DNA of 64,000 nucleotides. Source: Protonemura montana. Lineage: Eukaryota > Arthropoda > Insecta > Plecoptera > Nemouridae. The translations under genes and the position numbers were made by a program. Positions 46,601-56,000 of the stretch are shown here, one piece after another (the stretch's first letter is position 1; each line of letters starts with the position of its first letter). The DNA is taken from the NCBI GenBank assembly GCA_947568835.1, contig OX387611.1:8498001-8562000 (forward strand), given 5' to 3'. The notes under the pieces are model-generated. The model did no database searches and was not told the origin of the DNA. It worked only from the letters and a program-made list of their open reading frames with translations.

Positions 46601-49027
46601 AACCAATGTTGCTTGCGGCTGCCAGTCAATCAAACGTGTTGACACCTGAACAGGTGCAACTAATACAAGACGTCGCCACACAGAGTGCGCTGTCTACCTC
46701 AAACGCTATACCTGATCTTATCTCTTTATTAACAACAACGCCAACGCTCAGCCCTCTGCAAATCGGACAAGCACAGGCCACACTTACTGAAGGCGTCGCC
46801 CTCATTGCAATGTCTAATACGATCACCAACATTTTAGCTCCGCTATTAAACATAGACCCTTTCGTACAACAAGCAGTCGGTGAATTAAATACACAATGCC
46901 TTGCCTTTTTGGGGGCTTTGCAAGCGGTATTTATCAATCCGTTTTCACAACCGACACTCACAGCGGCCCAAGCTTTGGAACTGCAGAACGTACTGGCCCA
47001 GCTGCAGATTCCCATCGATTCCCTGAACAACTACTTCTCCACGACAACCACTCCCGCACCTCCTCCGTCGCCACTATCACAAGCCCTAGAAGCACTTTTA
47101 GCGCAAGTGGTAGGCGCATATAGTTTCTTCGGCCCTGTAATAGGAGGTGTAAACCCTGCGGCGTTGACTCCAACAGAGGCGGCTCAACTCGAGGCGATTC
47201 GCACGCAAACTCAGAACCTTATATCAGTCAAATTTCCCAGCGTCATCGCAATGTTGGCCACAAATCCAACGCTAACCCCGGAACAGGTGCAGCAAGTCAA
47301 AGACGTTCTAGCCCAGAGAATTACAACACTCACGGCGGCTTCCTGTGTTGTTAGTTCTCTGTCAGAAGATCTGGGTTGGAATGCCGCTCAGCTGCTAGCC
47401 TCTGAAGTATTGGGGACTGAAGTCATAGCTTTGTACGGTGCGGTTTTGACTGCTGTTAGCGATACAAGCGTACAGCCTGTAATCAGTGCGGACCTATTAG
47501 CGCAACTCGAGGAGGCGACAGGACACGCCCAGGATGTCTTCGGCGATATCCTCGGTTCTTTAGCTACCACAATAACGGCAGCGACTACGACCACTACACA
47601 ATGTACCACCCATACTTGGCATCCGCGACCCACAAGACCTCCGCAAGGTCACCATCACCATCACCATCATCTGTCGCCGCTTGAAAGACGTCTGGTATTG
47701 TCACGAATCTATGGGATCACCGTTGAGCTTGAGGCGTTGTTCCATCTTCTGAACTCGCCGTCTGTCGGTGAGTGAAAATTGTTTTCTTTGCGTTTTTTCA
47801 AAGGTTAGCCACCTAAACGATGTCGTTTTCGTAGAACGCAATCCTTACGTTTACCTTCGGTGCTTCTCAGGTCACCTTTCCATCTTGTATTTCTACAGTG
47901 TGTATCTTCATTTTTTTTTAAACAGCATTGGATGATCATACACAAATAAAATTACATCTAGGATTAAAGCACATGGTAGGGCCAATTTTATCACTACACT
48001 ATAGGATTAATTTGAGTTTGCCACTTTCCGGGGTGCTTGCACCAACCTAGAAAATATGACACCATGATGCTACTGTTAGCTATCCGATTTAAAAGCAACA
48101 AAATAATGGTTTTTCTTTGGTTAAAACATTTCATATATTCAGTAAAACAAAATATTTAATGAAAAACAATAAATGTTAATCGACCAAAGTTGAAATGAAT
48201 ATATATTGGATTACTTTTAACTTTTATCAGGTTTTGGCAGGAAACCAAGCTTGCAAACCGCTTTTTGGCAGCCATTGCTAGAATCCGCAAGTGTACGGTA
48301 GATATTTAGCAGAAGTCATTAGGACTTTTAGTTTTGTATTTAAGTTCTTATTTTTCAATAGAATTAATTTCAGGTAAATAAACTGATAAATTCACATAGA
48401 ATTCCAGTGCGTGATGCATTGTTTGGTCATAATTTTCTGGTTAATTTTCAAACTCCCCGGTGAAGACTGGCTTTATTTTGCATTCTAAAGTTGGCAATGT
48501 GTAATCAGAGTCCACCAGCTTGTGGCATGGTAAGACTAACACAACTGTATTTCATCATTTTAGTTTACGGACAGAATCATTTTTCGTTTTCTTTTTTTTT
48601 TAGTTCTTAGCTTTTCAGAAATTGATTAGTTTTTTGCAGAAATTGAAAAGTTTTGTAAAAACCGACAAAGAAATATTGAAAGCAGCGCTTGCCCGAATTG
48701 GTTTCTATAAAAAAAAATACAATTCTAACTCAGCTTTTGTTGCCATTTGCAGTCCAACGCACTACCGCTGCGCATCCCGTGGCCGTCATCAACAAGCTGC
48801 TTACGGTGCGCACGCGTGGAACTGAGATTGAGGCACGCCTGCGCACCATGTCAGCGCACGAGCAGATGCAGATAGCCAGCAAGCTAGATTTCGCCCAAGG
48901 GCAGCTGCGCAAGCTGGTCTCGGATCCGTCCGAATTGACTCAATACTTGACAAAGACTTCGGGACGCCAACTGCCTCTCACTACGTTTCTAAACAAAATG
49001 GTGGATAATCTTGAACCATTCTTGTAA
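40643..49027 (+). CDS. Secreted C-type-lectin-like protein with 16 helical sub-repeats and a His tract
   Basis: Exons: 40643-40663, 41259-41410, 43306-43487, 45311-47767, 48753-49027; all junctions in phase, about 1028 aa. The seven-codon first exon (MSPGHQW) joins RSLLAVLALFLASA to complete a signal peptide of about 22 residues. Residues about 60-156 form a short C-type-lectin-like domain: four Cys (AAC, TEC, DDC, FIC), PWVDM in place of WIGL, ending GFICQKP. The EPN/QPD and WND calcium motifs are absent, so classical sugar binding is doubtful. Residues about 200-870 form four ~175-aa units, each with four ~35-aa sub-repeats resembling LTPEQVQQLQ..L..G. TTPAPP-rich linkers follow units 2 and 3, and unit 4 ends in a Thr run. 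A run of seven His (about 899-905) and a charged C-terminal region follow. One 2.46-kb exon encodes all repeats. I do not recognise the family. Secretion is well supported; function is unknown. Confidence 0.85.
40800..40915. repeat. Diverged copy of the short-element family
   Basis: TTTGGTTCTTAAAATCATGTC, ATCCTTCAAACTAGTTTTGAC and AACTGGGTTTCAAATGTTAAG keep the order with about one change in five. Lies in the first lectin intron. Confidence 0.5.
41577..41650 (+). repeat. 5S-SINE tail fragment in the lectin intron
   Basis: GAAGCCATTAGACAAGTGCC and AACAGTGCGTCGTTAAAGC match the SINE 3' end only. Confidence 0.6.
41932..42655. repeat. 114-bp minisatellite in lectin intron, about 6.3 copies
   Basis: The unit includes CTCTGTCAGGCGATCTCAGC, ATCTCCATGGCCACCAAACG and GGCCATGATATACCCGTGGT, then AACATAAGATAGCAGAATTG. 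Found once in the window. Units are 90% or more alike by eye, so expansion looks recent. Confidence 0.92.
42785..43262. repeat. Cluster of 5S-head repeats in both orientations
   Basis: 42790-42965 carries two minus-oriented 5S-like heads (TTGCGTAACCTCGGCGATC; CAACTTAACTTCGGTGATT). 43065-43255 carries two plus-oriented ones (GAAGTTAAGCAACACTGCTC; GGATGGGTGACCACCAAACG). Each is separated by the linker GTTTGGCGTGTTGGAAACAC. No SINE body is present, so these are head-only multimers just upstream of the lectin exon at 43306. Confidence 0.7.
43600..43795. repeat. Relative of the 35-kb palindrome
   Basis: TTGACTTGCGGCCATAAAAAG, GGCGCCGACATCTTTAGGAA, CGCCGACGAAACGTCGACTT and AGCTAGTCAATCTCAACTAC follow the palindrome order with an altered centre. 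Lies in a lectin intron just left of the LINE fragment. Confidence 0.65.
43863..44793 (+). mobile_element. LINE 3' fragment, Jockey/CR1-like reverse transcriptase C-terminus
   Basis: The sequence encodes the end of a non-LTR reverse transcriptase: ELLQLDIDSLSEWCTTW, then KCHVLTFTNKK, VRDLGIIMDSSLSYNRHI, TLYVALVRPQVDYATVIWNP, IEKVQQRYIKYM. These are typical palm/thumb and post-RT motifs. The main open frame is 43956-44666. A stop (TAG) lies just before it after TWRLS, so the copy is 5'-truncated and decayed. It ends in CAATAAATAAATAAA, a LINE-type tail. It sits in the lectin intron between 43487 and 45311, in gene orientation. Confidence 0.85.
44874..45175 (-). mobile_element. 5S-derived SINE, reverse copy with an internal deletion
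   Basis: Tail GTCGTGTAACACCACAAATC, box GTTTCCCCTCCTCCCCC and head-side AACACAAGAGTAACAG are present on the minus strand. The segment holding the capital A/C boxes of the 5S head is mostly gone. It lies in the lectin intron before the large repeat exon. Confidence 0.65.
47995..48500. repeat. Dispersed repeat, copy 2, in the last lectin intron
   Basis: Parallel match to 13262-13720 with about 10-15% difference, including AACTCCCCGGTGAAGACTGG against AACTCCCAGGTGAAGACTAG. Same orientation. Confidence 0.7.
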
Positions 49028-49085
49028 GCAGAATTGCGAAACTTTTGCAAACATTGTATCAAATTTATGGATCGGTTAAACTGGA

Positions 49086-49091
49086 AATAAA
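49086..49091 (+). terminator. Poly(A) signal of the lectin-like gene
   Basis: AATAAA lies 59 nt after the stop codon of the last lectin exon, a normal distance for a compact 3'UTR. Confidence 0.6.
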
Positions 49092-49164
49092 TCATAAAAT
49101 TGCAGGAATTTTATATTTTGATTGATGTGAACACTTCCGTTAACGCAAATTAGTATGTAAGGTA

Positions 49165-49380
49165 ACCCGAGAAAGGTTTGGCGTGTTGGAAACACCGGTT
49201 CTCATGATATCACCGAAGTTAAGAAACATTGTGTTGGGTCAGGTATTGGATGGGTGAGCACCGAATGGTTTGGCGTGTTGAAAACACCGGTTCTTGTGAG
49301 AGAACTGAATTTGAGCAACATTACGCTGGGTCCAAACGGTTTAGCATGTTTTGAAACACATTTTTTTTTGGATTTTGATG
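49165..49380 (+). repeat. 5S-head multimer beside the lectin remnant
   Basis: Up to three diverged plus-strand heads joined by GTTTGGCGTGTTGGAAACAC-type linkers (CATGATATCACCGAAGTTAAG; GGATGGGTGAGCACCGAATG). It matches the arrangement at 43120-43262 and appears to be duplicated along with it. Confidence 0.65.
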
Positions 49381-49480
49381 CCAAAAGCTTGACATAACAT
49401 TTCCTTTTTTTTCCTTTAGAGAGAATGCACCGCAAAATGAGCTGAAGTTTTACAATCACAAGCTAACGTGGAATATATTT
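49381..49480 (+). pseudogene. Remnant of a second lectin exon (CTLD start)
   Basis: After a pyrimidine-rich acceptor (CTTTAG), sequence encoding APQNELKFYNHKLTWN-like residues matches the start of the lectin exon at 43306 (VPQNELKFKVKKATWT). The intron just upstream (AGCTTGACATAA) and the paired 5S-like repeats before it are duplicated as well (43120-43330 against 49165-49430). Homology fades after about 50 nt of exon. No signal-peptide exon or repeat body accompanies it, so this is a fragment of a tandem duplication. Confidence 0.65.
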
Positions 49481-49839
49481 TCGCACCCTCAACGACATTA
49501 CCCATTACCTTCCGACTTCGTTGGCATGCTAAGACTATGTTATTGTATTTAATACAAACCTGGGACAATTACAAAGTAAATGTCAAGGTTGTGTCAGTTG
49601 TCATATATTTGATGTTGATAGTTAGGAAATAAGAGAATAATTATATAAACAGTGAGGTAAGTAAAGTAAAGTATAGACATGATAATTACAATTGTTTGTA
49701 AATTTTTAAGTGGTGCCAGTATATGTGCTTCTATGTGAAATTGGTCGTGGAGGTTGGATATTCATCTAGGGAGTAGAAGGGGTTTTGGATAAGGAAGTTT
49801 CGTAGGCTAAAGTCGAAGATTTAACGTTTGTAGGCTGTT

Positions 49840-49845
49840 TTTATT
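49840..49845 (-). terminator. Candidate poly(A) signal of the acyltransferase gene
   Basis: AATAAA on the minus strand about 245 nt beyond the stop of the last proposed exon (50089). Its position supports exon 13 as the 3' terminal exon, but the hexamer is common in AT-rich DNA. Confidence 0.3.
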
Positions 49846-50088
49846 TGTGTTAGAAGGTGGTTGTAAATTTTGGTGCATACATAAAGTAGACTGTGTGTAA
49901 AGAATGGGTGGGAGTGGGGAATACTCCGAATCTCATTGCAACTTCTGGTTACATGGGAGTGAGCAGAGGAGTCAAGAGGGAAGAGAGCAGCGTGTGATCG
50001 GACAAGGGTGCTGGCTATCTAAACTAGAGTACGAGTGATGGTGAGGATTTTTTAGTTATTGAAGAGTTGGTTATGACACGTGTAGGTA

Positions 50089-53000
50089 CTAAGGCCACAC
50101 AAGAACGAGTAGGGTTAACGCCATGACAACGACGAAGGCGGCAAAAAAACTGCCCGTGGTGTTGACACTTTCCAGTACCAACATCTGGCACAAGCGTGCT
50201 AAACTCCAACGGACATTTTCACTAGCAGTGAAGAGCCACGAGTGTTCACGAGGTCCCACGAGGTCTTCTGGGAGAGTGGAGACGTTTTTCTGTGCGTCTT
50301 TCTCGTTGATGCGCTCTGTGGCATGCGCCCTGTAAACATTTCGACCGATCACTTTTTAAAATGGCATAGCTTTATAAAAACGCGTGTCAAGATCATAGAC
50401 GGCAAAGCGATACGGAGCAATAAAACTAGCATGGTGTAAAAGTAAAAACAAGTAATAATCAGATTTTTTGTTTATCAGATCTTCTGGAAGGATTTCTGGA
50501 AAAAATTTCATTAACTTTTCTTTGGATGAGATGAGATGAGAGCCATTTTTTATGTTAACAATGGAGTGTGTTGCTAAACATGGGTGTTCCAATGTGAGCT
50601 AGTGTTTTCAGCACGCCAAACTATTTTTTCTTAAGGCTCCTTGTGACATGCATCTATGGCTTACCCTGGTTGCAATAGTCGCTTGAGGACGAGACTTGCA
50701 GGCGCCTCCACCAGCAGGTACAGTGCCAGTGAAATGACCAGCGACCAGCAGATGTCGCCCACTCCCCGGCCGAGCTGCAAACATGGAAATCGTTGGCTTT
50801 TAGTGCTGAACAGAATGTGACCTCATGTACAATATGAAAATTATACTACAAGTTTTTTTTAAGGGGTTTGAAATGCTTTATCTTATTTTACTGGGGGATC
50901 CAAGGAATAATTTACTTTTTTATTCTTTAATTGAGGTCTTATAAACTGATTTAACAACTCAAAAATTTCAGTAAGTTCACATTTTGAGGAATTTTTAACA
51001 CAGGTTGCAACAAAAAAAAAAGAGGCTCTAGAATAAAGTTTCTTCGAGTAATTTTTGATTTGTTATTTAGTAGTAGCAATAGATTAACTAAATTTAGGGT
51101 CCACAGATACTATGCAAACGCAGATTGTTTTATTGAAAACCTGCTTGAAAACGCATTTAATAGGCCAGTAACACAATATAATATCTTCAATTTTGAAAAC
51201 GCCATTTTGTTGCAAAAAATGTGATGTTTCATATAGTTTTTGTTTTGTTGCGATCGAACAAATGGTCAGGTCGCCTGGTAGTATTCAGTAAGAGGTCATT
51301 TCCACGCGCGAGTAGACCTAAAAAAAAAGCCGACCCCAATCGGCTTCATTTTAAGCATTCTGCTGAATAAAAGAGCTGAGAATACGTGCTGACATTGGTA
51401 CTTATAAACCCACTAGACGAGGGCGTGGAACAAGTTTCTACCATTGACCCTACTTGACAAAGGGTGGGCTAACGTCTCGAGTGAGGTCGTTGGCACTTGC
51501 GGCTGTACTTTATAAGATACCTCCTCAACAAATGTGACTTAAAGTATATATAAATATACATTATTGTAGGCGTTATGGTCGGCATTATTACACATTTATT
51601 AAGCGCAAATTATTTTTTTGATGTGAGTCACTTACGAGAAATAAACAAAATACTATTTTTTTTACACTTAAATCGAAGATGACTCTGTTTTGGAGTGACC
51701 TCCAATTTTGTTGGTAAATTAGCCGTTTGATGGCCTGTTTTGGGAAGAGAATTTAAGATTGTCAGTAATACAGCAAGTTGCAAGTGTTGCCACAGACTTA
51801 CCAAGCCTGGCCAGCTGCAGTAGACGGGACTGCGCGTGGCTGGCAACTCCAAACACATGAGAGCCAAGTTTACCAGAAACTGACAGAAACTGAGCTTGGT
51901 GAGCACGACAAAAGGCGACCACGAGAGAACGGCGCCTAGCAGAGCTAGAGGGCCGCAAAAAAAAATTACAGTTTTACTTTTCCATACTAAAGAAAACAAT
52001 TTAAGGCAAATAAATATAATTAGATATCTTCTTGACAGATTGCCACGTAAATGCATATGTATGCAGCTGATTAACACGAATTTAAGTATACAAAAGCAAT
52101 TCTTACTCCTAAATTTATTTTGCTGTTTTCTCCGAAAATTCTGATAAATGCGCAAATAATCCAGTGTCACTCTCAATTTTAGGGAATTAGAGGCAAATTT
52201 ATTTTGGAATGTGAGCTAAGTCCATCTTATTTTCCATAGTGAATATCATTGATCATGAAGATCCACCAATCATCTGCTTAAGTCAAACCAGGGCCTACAC
52301 CCAATGGGTCTGCTCCCCAATCGTGGTGCTTACAATATTTGCTACCAACTATGGCTACGATAAGCCCGCTGACCCCCACGGCCCAGGCGATGCGATGGAG
52401 GCCCGCGTAGAGCGCCGCTTGGAGGGCGTCGTACTGCCAGGCAGGGTCGTAGAAGAGAGCGGACGGCAATAACGCGGCGACGCACAAGAGCACGGAGAAA
52501 GCCATCCCAATAGTCGCCTGCCACTGCAATCGTTATTTAGGGGAGTTTAGTAGGATATATTTAACGCCGATATATTTTCGGCGTTAAGTAAGATAAATTA
52601 AGTTATAATGCTACTAAAATACATTCCAGCATTGAAAGAGTAGCAAGGAGCATAACCTATACGGTTGTAGCATAGATCAATGTCATAATTTGGCTAATTA
52701 GGTCCAGTGAAGTTACACAGTTTATTTGGATGTTTACCTTGTTCTTGTTCAACTCACAGCACCTCCCAGGTTAGTTACAAAAACCTAAAATATGCTGCTC
52801 GAAGTGAACTGATTTGAACAACAGAGGCCATGTGTTTGCACTTAATGACAATCAGACACCAAAAGAGCAGGATTGTGCAAAGCGATAGAATAAACCACCA
52901 CAATCAAACAAGAGTAACAAACGAAAAACGCATACCAGGAGATAGAGAAAAGTGCTACAAAAGGCAACACGCTATTTCTGTTTACCAAATAAGGCACTTC

Positions 53001-56000
53001 AATATCTCTTTAATTTCCAGTTGAAACAGTCAGGTAGAGTTAAACGTAGGGTAACATTTTTAAACTTTTTGGTTTGCCATACCAAGATTGCCATATTTTT
53101 TATACATTATAATTTAAAAAAAAAAAATTTGTCCCCTCGACCTATGGCTATCCTTGGCTACGTCCAGCCCCCCGAAGAAGTTACCGTGTAGGTGTTCTTT
53201 TGGGACTGCGTGCGGTAGAGCCAGTAGCCGGTTGCCATGCCGACGAAGTAGGGCGCAGCGCGCGTGTGCGACTTATTGTACAGAGACTGGAAGTAGTCAC
53301 CCGAGCGCGTTTCCTTGACGAGTCTGCAACCATGTCATGACGTAATCATCAATTCAGACATCACATTACGGGAAAATAATATGAGGGACAAGTCCTGACT
53401 GGCCTTGCAGGGACCTTAATTTGTCTCCGATATTACCCACGGCCTGCTTTTATCCAAAAGCACTAATGGCCGGCCACAGCTAAGCCTTGTCCTTTTGACT
53501 CACTTTGTTGGCTTCTCCTGTCCAACAGCACCAAGGACCGGCCACCGCTTAGTCTTGTCCCTTTGACACTCTGTGTTGGCTGCTCCTGTCCAACAGCACC
53601 AAGGACCGGCCACCGCTTGGTCTTGTCCCTTTGACACTCTGTGTTGGCTGCTCCTGTCCAACAGCACCAAGGACCGGCCACCGCTTAGTCTTGTCCCTTT
53701 GACACTCTGTGTTGGCTGCTCCTGTACAACAGCACCAACGCAGGCTACCACTTAGCCATGTTCCTTTTACACACTGCATCATCCCTGTTTTTGTTCCACT
53801 GGTGTATTGGCTGTCGGTGAATACTAACTCATCGTTGCAGAAGTGCAGGGGTGGCTTGTTGCCGATGAAGGTGATAAGGAATGGCACCAACGCCGAACCA
53901 AGCGTCAACGCTCCCAGGAGGCAAGCGCCGGCCTTGGGGCGTTTGTGAATCACCGGGACCACGGCCATAGCTACGACGAAGTAGTGCAGATCGCAGGCCA
54001 GGTACCAACTGTGAATCATACACTGCAAACACAGAGGTAACGTCAGCAAATTGCTACATTACTTTGTAGAAGATGGACATTATTTTGATTCGATTAAATA
54101 ATTTATGTGGTTAAGTGGCCTACAGTTTGATAACTGGAAAGTTGGCACTGATGTAATGGCTACAGTAAATTAGTGAGTGATAATAGGGACGATAATCAAC
54201 CTAACCTAGATTCTTAAAGAGGATCGTAAGCCAGGTTCTGGAGCGTTGTAGCCTCCCTTTTGTCTTAGAGCAACAATGGAAAATACAGCTTTGGAAAAGA
54301 TACTTGTTTAAACGTTACTAAAAAATAGCTCACCTCGTCATCTCCACAGAAAAAAAGCCTACATTTTTAACAGGTCTTGACTTGAAAATATAGATTTTTA
54401 GATGAGATTTTTTGTTACTGCAATTATTGGTTATATGGTATCGATATTTGACATAAACCACAATTACTAGGAAGCTGGAAATTTGGACCACGAATAAATC
54501 CCAACATTCCACATAATAAGTGGTAAATAGTAATTTTTATTTTTATTCCAGGTGTTATAAGCGTTGTTGTAGCGTGTTTTTAACGGTTTCTATGAAATAA
54601 AAGAATGCATAAGGTGACGGAAACAATTCCAGTGAACAGCTCTTGACTCTGACAATGTTGCTTTTTAACGCAAGAAATAAAGAAAACTTCGACAAACTGC
54701 GTTTCTCTTAAGGTGATTTGCTTAAATTTGGTGCCGTCCGCCGATTCGGGGCCGTACCGGGCGAACCATTTGACAAAAAAGGCAAAAAAAAAGTTCAACA
54801 ATAGAAATGATGTGGTCATCATTGTACCAAATTTAGTCGATTTCTAAGAGGTGATAGTCAATTTCCAAAAAAAAAAAAAATGGTTGAATCGACATGGAAT
54901 GACTCTTGGAGTGATTTGTTTAAAATTATTTTTGGGTATTTCCTTTTCTACAAATATGTAACAATATGACAACAAAACAATAAGCAATGTAACATATTAT
55001 TATATCATATTATATTATAAACAATATTATAATATATTACTTAATAATAATGTCAATATAATATTTCAAGAAAATCCAGAAATCAATAATGTGTAACTGA
55101 ACCGAAATCCGAGCTCGGTACCTTCAAATTGCCAGTCTGATGCTCTACGTAGGTATCTTGCGGGATATGGGACCTCACAAGAGGGTTGAGGTCAAAACAG
55201 CATCACTTGGATAAGTAAGCGATATAATCCCCGTATACAAACTATGGTGTGTCACCTTTCCTCATATCTTTTTTTCCGTATTTCTTATCCCGTTGAAACG
55301 AGGGGCGTATATTAATATAGTTGATACAGCTATCTACACTTCTTACTGTTATTTTGAACTCCACGTATTTTGTTTTACATCTTAGAGGTATCTGTATCTG
55401 TATGTAGGGGTCACTGGGTTTTGGAAACTTGGGGTTTGAGGGTTTACTTGGGTTTTCTGGGTTAACTAAGTTTAAAGACAAGATTTAAAAAAAGGGGCAA
55501 GAAGGGTAAAAATAGTTTGGAAAAGTTATGAGAAGGGATGAAGAAAGATTGCCGGGGAGCATTTAAAGCTTGCAATATTAGAGAAGGGGAATTGAAAGAC
55601 CAAGAGAAAGATGTATTGAAATGGTGGAAGCTTATACGGAGGAAATAATAAGATAAAGAAGTGAAAAAACAGAAAAACAAAGTTGGTTTGAAAAAAAGTA
55701 TGGAAGAAGTTGATGTGTGAAAAGGAGTTTGAAGATGAAGAAAACGATTTACAAAAATTCAAGTATCATGCCTAAAATGTAGCATTTCGTTTTCGTAATT
55801 GAAGATCAAAATTAAACGAAATATGAAAATAAAATAAATGAATCTTGCACAATTACCATCTCGTGGTCGTTGACGTAGTTGTTGACGTAGAACAGGTTTG
55901 TCCACCAGTTCTTAGCGCATGTGTCGCGCTCCTGACCCATAATTTGGTGCCACACCGGCCCGTCGCCAAAATGGTACAGCAAGGTGGCGTAGAAGAAGAC

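Noticed and set aside
53463-54049. Repetitive frame rich in [12 protein letters not shown]-like residues
   Set aside because: Only the part at 53829-54022 is a real acyltransferase exon; the rest is the intronic 68-bp minisatellite.
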